A stretch of DNA of 64,000 nucleotides from Colwellia sp. (GTDB lineage Bacteria; Pseudomonadota; Gammaproteobacteria; Enterobacterales; Alteromonadaceae), in contig JABSOZ010000012.1 in the NCBI GenBank assembly GCA_013215295.1, positions 1 to 64,000 of the forward strand, read 5' to 3'. The notes below the pieces were generated by a model. It did not search any database. It was given only the letters and a program-made list of their open reading frames with translations, and had not been told where the DNA came from. Below, piece after piece: positions 52,565-61,077 of this stretch. The position numbers and the translations under genes were made by a program. Numbering within the stretch: the first letter of the stretch is position 1; each line of letters begins with the position of its first letter.

Positions 52565-53791
52565 ATGTCAGAATTTAAAGAATTTTCACTTTTAGAGTCA
52601 ATTATTGACCGCCTTAGTCTTAAAGGCTATAAACAGCCCACACCGATCCAAAAGGAATGTATTCCTGCGCTTATTAATGGGCATGATCTTCTTGGTATAG
52701 CGCAAACGGGAACAGGAAAAACTGCAGCCTTTTCATTGCCTATTATCAATAATTTTGCACGAAATAAAATAGATATCCAAGCTAAGAGCACCCGTTCGCT
52801 CATACTAACGCCCACGAGAGAGCTTGCCTCGCAAATAATGCAAAACATTGATGACTACTCTAATGGTTTAGGGCTTAAAACTAAGGTTGTTTATGGTGGA
52901 GTAGGAAGACAAGCTCAAGTTGATTCTATCGCACTTGGGCTTGATATTTTAGTGGCCACCCCTGGAAGGTTATTGGATTTAATTGAAACAGGCGATATAA
53001 ATTTTAAGGCGTTAGAAGTATTTGTGTTAGATGAAGCAGATACAATGCTTGATATGGGGTTCTATAAGGATGTTCAGAGCATCATATCTAAACTGCCAAA
53101 GACCCGACAAACACTATTGTTTTCAGCTACTATGCCTGCTGAAATAGAGATACTTGCGACAGCAATATTAACGGATCCAACAAAAATTCAAATTACGGCT
53201 GAAACGGTTACTCTCGACTTGGTTAATCAAAGTGTATACCACCTTGAAAAAGCGAATAAAGTACCCTTGCTATTTAATCTCTTGGAAAAACCTGACTATG
53301 AAAAAGTGCTCATCTTTTGTAAAACAAAGTATGGCGCTGACATCATTGTTAAAGCACTCGAAAAATCATCAATAACTGCCGCTAGCCTTCATAGTGGTAA
53401 AACACAAGCAGTTAGGGAGGAAGCGTTACAAAACTTTAAAGATGCTAATTTAAGAGTATTAGTTGCTACTGATGTTGCTGCTCGTGGAATTGATGTTGAT
53501 AATATTACTTTAGTCATTAACTATAACCTTCCTGAAGATCCAAGAAACTACATACACCGTATAGGACGGACTGCTCGTGCCGGTAAAAGTGGTATGGCCA
53601 TTTCATTTGCTGTAGAAAATGATATGAGGCAATTAAATAATATTGAAAATAGCATAGGGCAAGTCATTCCTGTTGTTACAGAACAGCCTTTTCATAAAGA
53701 GTTTTCAAAAGCGCCTAAACAAGTTAAGAAAAAAGTAAATAAAACAAATAAAACAAATAGAACAAATAGAACAAGAAAAAAAAATAAATAA
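52565..53791 (+). CDS. DEAD-box RNA helicase (RhlE-like)
   Basis: 408 residues from the ATG MSEFKEF; a TTG eight codons earlier is possible. Q-motif YKQPTPIQKE (22-31), motif I AQTGTGKT (46-53), PTRELA, DEAD in VLDEADTMLDMGF, SAT in FSATMP, and HRIGRTARAGKSG are all intact. The C-terminal tail is basic and low-complexity, coded by short AAC-AAA-type tandem repeats (53741-53775). DEAD-box helicases unwind RNA in ribosome assembly and decay, often cold-induced. Closest subtype by layout is RhlE. Confidence 0.92.
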   Translation: MSEFKEFSLLESIIDRLSLKGYKQPTPIQKECIPALINGHDLLGIAQTGTGKTAAFSLPIINNFARNKIDIQAKSTRSLILTPTRELASQIMQNIDDYSNGLGLKTKVVYGGVGRQAQVDSIALGLDILVATPGRLLDLIETGDINFKALEVFVLDEADTMLDMGFYKDVQSIISKLPKTRQTLLFSATMPAEIEILATAILTDPTKIQITAETVTLDLVNQSVYHLEKANKVPLLFNLLEKPDYEKVLIFCKTKYGADIIVKALEKSSITAASLHSGKTQAVREEALQNFKDANLRVLVATDVAARGIDVDNITLVINYNLPEDPRNYIHRIGRTARAGKSGMAISFAVENDMRQLNNIENSIGQVIPVVTEQPFHKEFSKAPKQVKKKVNKTNKTNRTNRTRKKNK

Positions 53792-53815
53792 GGACAGACA
53801 TAAGTTAACCAACTA

Positions 53816-54034
53816 ATGGTTTCAGCTAGACGACAAATATCACCTCATCACACGATGCGTAGATGTGCCTTTCTTTAAGCTGAAGATAAGCACGCTGGGA
53901 AAGGTTATGAACATCGGTATGGTTGGGCTGCAGATAAACACCCTGTGTTAAGTGATGTTTTTGCGATTGATGTCTGTGCGTATGCGGTAATGAGTAATCA
54001 CACCTATTTCATACTGATACGTGTCTCTAGCTAA
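53816..54034 (+). pseudogene. Decayed REP-associated tyrosine transposase (RAYT) remnant
   Basis: A single frame reads MVSARRQIS, then HHTMRRCAFL, a stop (TAA after codon 20), then AEDKHAGKGYEHRYGWAADK and VFAIDVCAYAVMSNHTYFILI before a second stop. This order matches the RAYT/IS200-like family (MVSARxQ start, CVRRAFLCG segment, AYAVMSNHYHLVL with the catalytic HUH histidines). Here the second His of the SNHYH motif is Y-F, a stop interrupts the start, and the C-terminal half including the catalytic Tyr is gone. It is non-functional. Confidence 0.75.
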
Positions 54035-54055
54035 AAGTATCTAATTTATAAATCC

Positions 54056-54084
54056 AAAGCCCACATTTATATGTGAGCTTTTTT
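54056..54084 (+). terminator. Terminator downstream of the helicase and RAYT remnant
   Basis: Stem AAAGC-C-CACAT / ATGTG-A-GCTTT with one mismatch and a 4-base loop, followed by a run of T to 54084. Confidence 0.8.
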
Positions 54085-54219
54085 GCGTAATAATTAGAGC
54101 TGTAAAGCGCTTATCTCATTGTTTTTAGTGAATTAGTTACATGAGAAATATTTAAGTACCCCAACTTAGCCTCTCGGTACAAAAAATATTGGTTAATCAT
54201 TTGAATTTAAATAAATATA

Positions 54220-54336
54220 TCATTTAACACGTCTGTTTAATAGCAGGATGAAATTCATGATTATTCCTATAATTCCAACAAGTTTAGACATAATTAAATC
54301 AAGTAGATCTGTGGAAATAATCTCCCCATCTTTCAT
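54220..54336 (-). CDS. Possible small membrane protein
   Basis: 38 codons: MKDGEIISTDLLDLIMSK, then the hydrophobic VGIIGIIMNFILLL and a basic end NRRVK, a plausible one-helix membrane peptide. The start has no clear Shine-Dalgarno sequence. It is read leftward, downstream of the large sensor kinase (stop at 54392), 55 bp from its end. It may be chance; no homologue is recognised. Confidence 0.3.
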   Translation of the reverse strand: MKDGEIISTDLLDLIMSKLVGIIGIIMNFILLLNRRVK

Positions 54337-54391
54337 ACATTTTTTCTTGAAGTCGGAAGATTTCGCGATTAGATACCAAAACAAATGCTAT

Positions 54392-57300
54392 TTAAACTGC
54401 CAAAGTGATCATAAATTTACACCCCTTCCCAGGCTGGCTTTGGCAATCTATAGTCCCATCGAGTTTATGGTTAACGATATTGAAAATAATATGTAAATCA
54501 AGGCCACAATGACCACTGCCTCGTTTGCTGGTATAAAAAGGGTCAAAGATAAACGCCAATTCGTCGGCCTGTATACCAATGCCGTCATCCTGTACTGTCA
54601 ATATAACTTCGCTGTTCTTATTGCTGATATCGACAGTTAAGCGACCATCTGTACACCCCTCAAAACCATGCTCCAGCGCATTTTCGACCAGTACGCGAAT
54701 GATAAATTCAAACGCACTACGGTAGGACTTTATGGTGACATGTTTGTCAAAGCTATAGATCAAATGATGGTTTTGTTCATTGATCTTATCGCGCATAGTA
54801 TCTAAACAATTTGACACCTGACTCGTAAGTTCAAACTCACTTTTTTGGTCAAATTGATCCCCACTTATCAACTTAAAACTATCAACCAATTCACCTGCCC
54901 GGCGTAGGTTGGATCCCACTAAAGTAGAACCTCGATTGTAATCGGTAAAAAACTGAGAAAACGCCGATTTAGTCAAGTTGCCGCCAGTCATCAATGCAGC
55001 AAGATTTTCAACACTCCCGTCTATAGCTGAAATTGCTGTAATACAAACACCCAGCGGCGTATTTAACTCATGTGCTACACCGGCTACCATTTTCCCCAAC
55101 CCTGCCTGCTTCTCACTTTCGACCAATTGCGCCTGAGTATCCTTGAGGTTCTCCATGGTTTGATAGACTTCTTGCGTTTTTTTCACTAATTGTTCTGTAC
55201 GCTGTTTTACTAATATTTTTAATATTTTTTTACGCTGTTTGAGCTGCCTGACTCTGATTAAATATGCGCTGTAAAGCACTAATGCGATTAACAGCAAACT
55301 CAATAGTTTAAACCATAGCGTCTGATACCATTTGGGTATAACGGTAATATGCAACAAAGATTCTGCTTCAAACCACTGTTTATGCCGATTAGTGAAACGC
55401 ACCTTTAACTCATAATCTCCAGGATCAAGATTGGTGTAATTGGCTATTCGATGTTTGCTGTCAACCCACTGGCTATCAAATCCCTCTAGCCAATATTGAT
55501 AATCGACTAATTTGGGCGAAAACATGTCTAGGGCGGCAAACTCTACCGATAAACTGCGTTGTGAAGGTAATATCGATAAGTTCTTTTTACGGTCAATCGA
55601 TGTGATTTGATTACCCAGTTTTATTTGGGTGATCACCAGGGGAGCCCGGTATGACCAGGGCTGATAATCTTCTGGCCGAAATATCAACAACCCCTTGGTA
55701 CCACCAAACAGGAGTAACTCATTGACTGTTTTACTACCTGCGCCATGCCAAAATGGCGCAATACCGATACCATGTTGTTCACCATGATCGACGCCCAAAT
55801 GATGGGTTTGTAGCTTAGTTGGGTCAAACATGGCATAGGGAGACCAAATACGCCCCTGGGCATCAGCATTGATATCGCTGCCAATACCGCTACTATTTTG
55901 ATCATAACGTTGATTTGCCCTTACAAAAATGGGTGCTTGGTTGAGCTGGCTAGTCAAAAAATATAAATCATTGGGTGTTGATACCCATAACTGTTGATTT
56001 TCATCAATCAACAGCCCGGCAATAAAATAAGCCACTTTGCTGTCAGGGTTCAACCTCACCTTTTGCCAATCTGTTTCACCCGGTTGCAGCAGAAATAAGC
56101 CACTGACACTTGCCGCCCATAGTCGACCATCATGCTGTTGGACCACTTTATTGACCGCAAATGTCTCCATTTTTCCTTTGCTGCTTTTGAATCGTTGGGG
56201 TGTAGCAACTTTGCTTAAGACATCGACATAATAAAAGCCATTATAAGCACCGACCCATAGATTATTATTGTCGGCTTGTGAAATCGCGTAAATATTCAAC
56301 GTTTCTAGACCCGCTATTTTGACCTTTTTTGGCCCCTCCTCAAAATAACGCATTAAACCATTAAACATAGTGCCAAGCCAAATGTCCCCATTAGTTGTTT
56401 GTTCAATCGATATCACGGTTTTGTCTGCAAATCCCGCTACGGGTCTAATTGTGTCACTACTTTTCTCCCAGCGGTCAATGCCTTTTCCCTCCAGACCCAG
56501 CCAAATGTCACGGTTATGCATTTGTTTAACCGCCAACACCTGAGGTCCGCTCAAACCTGTTGACTGTGACTGTTTATGACGCACTACACTGACGTAATTA
56601 TTGACCGGGTTATAAAGATTAAGCCACTTACCCCAAGTCCCTATCCACAGTAATCCTGCAGGGTCAATCAGAAAGGAAGCGATGTTATTGGTATTTATAC
56701 TGCTTTCGACCTGCTCGTCGTGGCGTATATTCTGTATCACCTTACCGTTTGATGCATCAACAACAATAATGCCCTGACCGTAAGTTGCCACCCATATTTG
56801 ATTAGATTTGACCTTGAGCATCGAAAATACCCAGGGTTGTTTTTCATCCTCGCTCAGTTTAAATCGTTGCACCGAGTTATCGGGGTTTATCCGAGCAATA
56901 CCATTTTTGACCGTGCCTAGCCAAATCGTACCATCCGTCATTTGCATCAAACTGGTGATCACTTGCGTCTCAAAAACACCGGTAACACCGGTATCTGACT
57001 TGAATTGCTTTAGGCCCGAGTCGAGTGTCGCCATCACATTAATACCTTCCCAGCTGCCAATCCACAATTGGCCTAAGTTATCGAATAATAACGTTCTCAC
57101 ATGATTATCATTGAGGCTATTGGGATCTTTGGGATCATGCTGGTAATGAATGAAGTTAGTGGTACCTTTGGCTAAGTAATCGAGCCCGTTACTGGTGCCT
57201 ATCCACATGCCGCCTTGCTTGTCCTGACTAATTACAGCAATGCGGTTATTAACCAAACTGTTGCTAATCTTGTCATCATGAAAAAAATTGACAAATAACC

Positions 57301-57652
57301 CGGTAGATAAATCGAGTACACTTAAACCGCTAATAGACGTGCCAATGTAGAGCTTTTCATCATCGCTGACAAACAGCGCTTTAATATAATTACCGGGTAA
57401 GGAATTAGGGTCGTCAGGTTTGTGCTGAAACAATTTGAAAGTATAACCGTCGTAACGAACTAGACCACTTTGCGTACCTATCCATAGAAAGCCTGCGGAG
57501 TCATTAACTAGCGAAGTTATCACGCCGCTAGGCAATGTTTGGCTGTCACCAACAGCGGCAAAATACGGCTGGCCGAGATCAAAAATATCTGCCCGCACCC
57601 ATTGACTGAAAGTACCAACTAAACACAGTAATAAAAAATAAAGAAAAGGCAT
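54392..57652 (-). CDS. Two-component regulator propeller-type sensor histidine kinase
   Basis: 1086 residues. Signal peptide 1-21. About 14 ligand-type propeller repeats span about 30-670 (FLWIGTQSGLVRYDG, GGMWIGTSNGLDYL, QLWIGSWEGINVM), followed by a Y_Y_Y domain (about 690-770), one transmembrane helix near 785-805, a coiled coil, HisKA with H861 in VAHELNTPLG and HATPase (N991 in NALEHG, D1022-D1023 in DDGIGI). No receiver or AraC output domain is fused, unlike many hybrid members. The large periplasmic sensor suits recognition of polymer breakdown products. No cognate response regulator is adjacent. Confidence 0.9.
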   Translation of the reverse strand: MPFLYFLLLCLVGTFSQWVRADIFDLGQPYFAAVGDSQTLPSGVITSLVNDSAGFLWIGTQSGLVRYDGYTFKLFQHKPDDPNSLPGNYIKALFVSDDEKLYIGTSISGLSVLDLSTGLFVNFFHDDKISNSLVNNRIAVISQDKQGGMWIGTSNGLDYLAKGTTNFIHYQHDPKDPNSLNDNHVRTLLFDNLGQLWIGSWEGINVMATLDSGLKQFKSDTGVTGVFETQVITSLMQMTDGTIWLGTVKNGIARINPDNSVQRFKLSEDEKQPWVFSMLKVKSNQIWVATYGQGIIVVDASNGKVIQNIRHDEQVESSINTNNIASFLIDPAGLLWIGTWGKWLNLYNPVNNYVSVVRHKQSQSTGLSGPQVLAVKQMHNRDIWLGLEGKGIDRWEKSSDTIRPVAGFADKTVISIEQTTNGDIWLGTMFNGLMRYFEEGPKKVKIAGLETLNIYAISQADNNNLWVGAYNGFYYVDVLSKVATPQRFKSSKGKMETFAVNKVVQQHDGRLWAASVSGLFLLQPGETDWQKVRLNPDSKVAYFIAGLLIDENQQLWVSTPNDLYFLTSQLNQAPIFVRANQRYDQNSSGIGSDINADAQGRIWSPYAMFDPTKLQTHHLGVDHGEQHGIGIAPFWHGAGSKTVNELLLFGGTKGLLIFRPEDYQPWSYRAPLVITQIKLGNQITSIDRKKNLSILPSQRSLSVEFAALDMFSPKLVDYQYWLEGFDSQWVDSKHRIANYTNLDPGDYELKVRFTNRHKQWFEAESLLHITVIPKWYQTLWFKLLSLLLIALVLYSAYLIRVRQLKQRKKILKILVKQRTEQLVKKTQEVYQTMENLKDTQAQLVESEKQAGLGKMVAGVAHELNTPLGVCITAISAIDGSVENLAALMTGGNLTKSAFSQFFTDYNRGSTLVGSNLRRAGELVDSFKLISGDQFDQKSEFELTSQVSNCLDTMRDKINEQNHHLIYSFDKHVTIKSYRSAFEFIIRVLVENALEHGFEGCTDGRLTVDISNKNSEVILTVQDDGIGIQADELAFIFDPFYTSKRGSGHCGLDLHIIFNIVNHKLDGTIDCQSQPGKGCKFMITLAV

Positions 57653-58282
57653 TATCTCTCCTAATTATTTTTACATTATAGTACATTCCCTTGGTACAGC
57701 TACTAAACACCATTACCCAAATATCAATTGCGACCTCCGTAAAAAAGACAATCAATAACACCTTAAAATCAACAACTTGAAGCCAGACACTATCTTTAAA
57801 ATAATTGAGATTAATTAAATACGCTGTTATTACAAAACTCTAGATTCTAAATAATCAATTTAGACATAGATACAGATAAAGAATATTGGTATAGACATAA
57901 TAACGATGAGGTTCTGGTAACAAAAAATACTTCATTGAACTAACCATTTGTATTAAAACTATTAAATATAATAGATCACTAGGTGGATAGCAGACATGAA
58001 CTGCTGGTGGATCGTAACGACAACTTATCACCTTGAATTCAAATGGTTAACGCAGACACTTAATATCTAGTAATTTTCTTATATATATAGGCTTTACCTA
58101 TCCTAGGCTAACTAAAATTATCACGACAACATTATGTTTAATTGGCTTCAATATTAAAATATTAAAATATACATTCATAATAAACTACCTAATTTGATGT
58201 GATTAAATTAACTTAGCCTAAAATGAACCTCCATTAGACTTCAGTCGTCTTTAACATAACAACAAATAAAAACGGTGGATAA
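57653..58282. other. Intergenic region (630 bp) between divergent regulators
   Basis: It should hold promoters for the leftward kinase gene and the rightward ECF sigma gene. It is AT-rich, with a short tandem AATATTAAAATATTAAAATA at about 58150-58170. No reading frame or RNA gene is convincing. Confidence 0.4.
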
Positions 58283-58795
58283 ATGCATCAAGCACAACAA
58301 GAGTTACTGGTTCTTGAAGCACAAAGTGGAAATAAAAAAGCCTTTGAATGCTTGATCATCTTTTTCCATCCGCAGTTGATTAATTTTGCTTGTAGCTTAT
58401 CAGGCAATCATGAGCTGGCTAAAGATGCCGTGCAGGACGTGTGGATCAGTATTAGTAAAAAATTAAGTAAACTCGAAGACCCTAGGGCGTTCAAAAGTTG
58501 GATTTTTCGTGCACTACGCTGGCGAGTATTGGATTTAATAAAAGCTAAGTCGTATCATTTTCAACCGATTGAAAATACAAACTTCAGCGTTGAACTTGAC
58601 GAATCAGTCATTGAACGACTAGAGCTTCGAAAAATGATAGAAAAATTGCCAGATCGTGACCGCTCGGTAATTTATCTATTTTATCTGGTGGAACTGCCTT
58701 TGGCTGAAATTGCACAGGTAATGGAAATTCCGCTTGGTACGGTAAAGTCTCGATTAAATAGATCACGGGCTAGTTTACAACAACAGTTGCAATAA
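58283..58795 (+). CDS. ECF-type RNA polymerase sigma factor
   Basis: 170 residues with sigma region 2 (AFECLIIFFHPQLINFACSLSGNHELAKDAVQDVWISI, about 19-56) and region 4 (LPDRDRSVIYLFYLVELPLAEIAQVMEIPLGTVKSRLNRSR, about 123-163). There is no region 3. It would direct polymerase to a dedicated promoter set in response to an envelope or nutrient signal. It is followed after 36 bp by a small membrane protein that takes the usual place of an anti-sigma factor but lacks an obvious anti-sigma domain. Confidence 0.9.
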   Translation: MHQAQQELLVLEAQSGNKKAFECLIIFFHPQLINFACSLSGNHELAKDAVQDVWISISKKLSKLEDPRAFKSWIFRALRWRVLDLIKAKSYHFQPIENTNFSVELDESVIERLELRKMIEKLPDRDRSVIYLFYLVELPLAEIAQVMEIPLGTVKSRLNRSRASLQQQLQ

Positions 58796-58831
58796 TATTT
58801 CAAGATTTAAAACAACCTTCAGGAGGTTAAT

Positions 58832-59209
58832 ATGAACTTAGATGACAAAATCAAAGAAGCATTACACATGGATGCTAAAGAAGTAGAAATGATATTGAGC
58901 AAAGAAGATGGACTATTTAGTCAACTATTCGGGATATTCCGTGGCAGTATGATGATCTGGAATATATTTGGCTTGGTCTTAGCTGTAGTGACAGCGGTAT
59001 TCATGTTCTGGAGTGGTTATCACTTTTTCATTAGTGAAAGCCTTGATGAACGCATATTTTGGGGAGTGTTATTATTAGCTTTCTGGACGGGTACCATGGG
59101 GATTAAAATTTGGTTCTGGTTGGAAATGAACCGTAATTCTACAAGTCGTGAGATAAAACGATTAGAACTTGCAGTGGCGCAACTGACGATCAAATTAAAT
59201 CAAGACTAA
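58832..59209 (+). CDS. Small two-helix membrane protein, partner of the ECF sigma factor
   Basis: 125 residues. The N-terminus is soluble and charged (DDKIKEALHMDAKEVEMILSKEDG). Two transmembrane helices follow (about 44-66 and 73-93). A short C-terminal cytoplasmic helix (REIKRLELAVAQLTIKL) could form a coiled coil. AGGAGG lies just before the ATG. Small proteins of this type (DUF6768-like, from memory) often follow ECF sigma genes in Alteromonadales. A role in holding or sensing for the sigma factor is inferred from position. Confidence 0.6.
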   Translation: MNLDDKIKEALHMDAKEVEMILSKEDGLFSQLFGIFRGSMMIWNIFGLVLAVVTAVFMFWSGYHFFISESLDERIFWGVLLLAFWTGTMGIKIWFWLEMNRNSTSREIKRLELAVAQLTIKLNQD

Positions 59210-59236
59210 ACGGATTTCTTGGTGGTGTAGAGAAAA

Positions 59237-59257
59237 AGCACTGAATTAAATAGTGCT
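59237..59257 (+). terminator. Weak terminator-like hairpin after the ECF partner gene
   Basis: Stem AGCACT / AGTGCT with a 9-base loop, 28 bp past the stop; T-rich but not continuous (CTGTTTTATT) downstream. Confidence 0.4.
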
Positions 59258-59825
59258 ACACTGTTTTATTAGCGGGAAAATATCAGTTTTTATCTGAACT
59301 TAATGCCCCGTTCAGACTTTACATTAAAATTAGGTAAGGTCTGCTTTGTTAAGTTTTGTAGATGTCAGCCATCTATCAACAACTCGTTAGATGACGGCTG
59401 ATGTCTATAAGGTTTTCAATGTGTAAACATTGATCAATGAATGAACATAGTATAAATAAGTAGTTAACAATAAAACTAGCCAGTTTAATTTTAATAAAGT
59501 TAAATAAATTTACTGAAGTATTATTTTTAAATGCCCTTAAAGTGTACCTGATCCATTTATTTTAAGAAGATTGTAGTCTTACTTTGCGAGAGACAATTAC
59601 TGACTTAGTGTTTTATATCTTTATAATGCATTTACCTAGCTTCAGGTAAACGTTTTTTACATTTATCCCTATATTAATGCAATTTTTCTGGATTTAGCTT
59701 TTAATCAAGTGCGACTATTGGGTAAATTTACTACTGAAATAATAAATACTTTGTTTTAGAATACTACTTATTAAAAGGATAGTGTCTGTTGAGCCTATGT
59801 TTAATTAAAGAAATAGTGAGTAGTA
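59258..59825. other. Intergenic region with an imperfect long hairpin
   Basis: An imperfect inverted repeat spans 59359-59407 (arms TAGATGTCAGCC-ATCT and AGATGACGGCTGATGTCTA, with a loop between). The rest is AT-rich with no supported gene. The promoter of the AraC-type gene should be at the right end. Confidence 0.45.
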
Positions 59826-60986
59826 ATGCAAAATTGGTTTGAAATATTTTTATTTGTTTTTAATTTTACTTCAACCATCATGTTGGTCATGCTCATAGCC
59901 TTGGTCAATATTGGTTTAAGATGGTTACCCTCACGAAATAAAATCAGCCTGTTTTTATTATTGTTTCTGATCAACAACTTGGTCGGTTTCTTTTCTTTTT
60001 TCATCTCAAGAGATTTAAATTTCAAGATCTATGTTTGCACCTTGCCAATTGTTTTATTGCTGGGCCCATTGATGACCCGATTCACCGAATCGACCTTGTT
60101 AATGCAAAAAACCTCTGTATTAGATGCTAAGGCTATTATTCTATTTTTTACCGGTTTGGCGCTCATCCTGCCCTATGCCATTTATCCACATTCCGTCACT
60201 CAACTCCCTGATAATGAAAAGCCATGGTTGCTCGTTTTCGGCGTTAATGCCTTTGTTTTGTTATTTGTCGTAAACAGCAGTATGCATTTTTTAAAGATGA
60301 TGATTAAGTTTTTCCGTGGCTCGCTATATTCAGTCGGCTATGATCAAAATACTTATAGCTGGTTAAAAGGAGTTTGGATTTCCATGACCTTCATTTGGCT
60401 CTCCTTAATGCATAACCTAATATCCGGGATCATCGAAATCCCTTGGGAAAAACTCAATGTTCCTTGGGCAGCAATAGAAATTATCACCAATATCCTTGAA
60501 ATAGGGGTACTTTTTAGTTTGACTATATTAACGGTGCTCTATTGTAAAAAGCCACCTGAACAACCTGTAGTAGAACTGTGTGAAAATTCTGATAAATATG
60601 AAAAATCAGCCTTGTCTGAGAGTCAGGCGAAAGATATTCTTCAGTCGATTGATAAGGTCATGCAGAGCGATAGATTTTTCTTGGACAGTGCTCTAAATAT
60701 TGAAAAGCTAGCCAATGCAATTAATTCGCCTTCGCAATATTTGTCACAAGCCATTAATCAATATCGAGCGATGAATTTCTATGAACTCATTGCTAATTAT
60801 CGTATTGAATATGCTAAAGAACTATTGATAGCCGAGCCGAAAAAAAGTGTGATGACGGTTGCCATGGATGCAGGTTTTAATGCCAAAAGTACTTTTAACC
60901 AAACTTTTAAAAAAATTACGGGTTTAACACCTTCTGAGTTTAAAAAAAACCATCACCAAATTAACCAACTGAAAAATAACAACTAA
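59826..60986 (+). CDS. Membrane-anchored AraC-family transcriptional regulator
   Basis: 386 residues. The N-terminal half (about 10-250) has seven or so transmembrane helices. The C-terminal half carries two helix-turn-helix units of the AraC type: LNIEKLANAINSPSQYLSQAINQ (about 289-311) and TVAMDAGFNAKSTFNQTFKKITGLTPSEFK (about 343-372). Membrane AraC proteins bind DNA from the membrane in response to an external cue. It is placed directly before the peptidase and TonB receptor genes, 91 bp upstream of the former, and is the best candidate for their regulator. Confidence 0.88.
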   Translation: MQNWFEIFLFVFNFTSTIMLVMLIALVNIGLRWLPSRNKISLFLLLFLINNLVGFFSFFISRDLNFKIYVCTLPIVLLLGPLMTRFTESTLLMQKTSVLDAKAIILFFTGLALILPYAIYPHSVTQLPDNEKPWLLVFGVNAFVLLFVVNSSMHFLKMMIKFFRGSLYSVGYDQNTYSWLKGVWISMTFIWLSLMHNLISGIIEIPWEKLNVPWAAIEIITNILEIGVLFSLTILTVLYCKKPPEQPVVELCENSDKYEKSALSESQAKDILQSIDKVMQSDRFFLDSALNIEKLANAINSPSQYLSQAINQYRAMNFYELIANYRIEYAKELLIAEPKKSVMTVAMDAGFNAKSTFNQTFKKITGLTPSEFKKNHHQINQLKNNN

Positions 60987-61034
60987 ATAAGTGTCCTGCC
61001 TTGCCGGCATAGTCGCATAACTAAAGTCATCATT

Positions 61035-61066
61035 CTAAAATAGCTGCTCTTATCAAATAAAAAGAG
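61035..61066 (+). promoter_or_regulatory. Leader element shared with the TonB receptor gene, copy 1
   Basis: CTAAAAT, then GCTCTTAT, then ATAAAAAGAG, closely similar to 63085-63113. CTCTT and AAGAG can pair. It ends 11 bp before the peptidase ATG. It could be a binding site or a leader hairpin. Confidence 0.4.
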
Positions 61067-61077
61067 ATTTGCAGTTT

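Noticed and set aside
54248-54496. 82-codon ORF on the plus strand
   Set aside because: Its second half lies inside the kinase gene on the opposite strand and its composition is that of a shadow frame.
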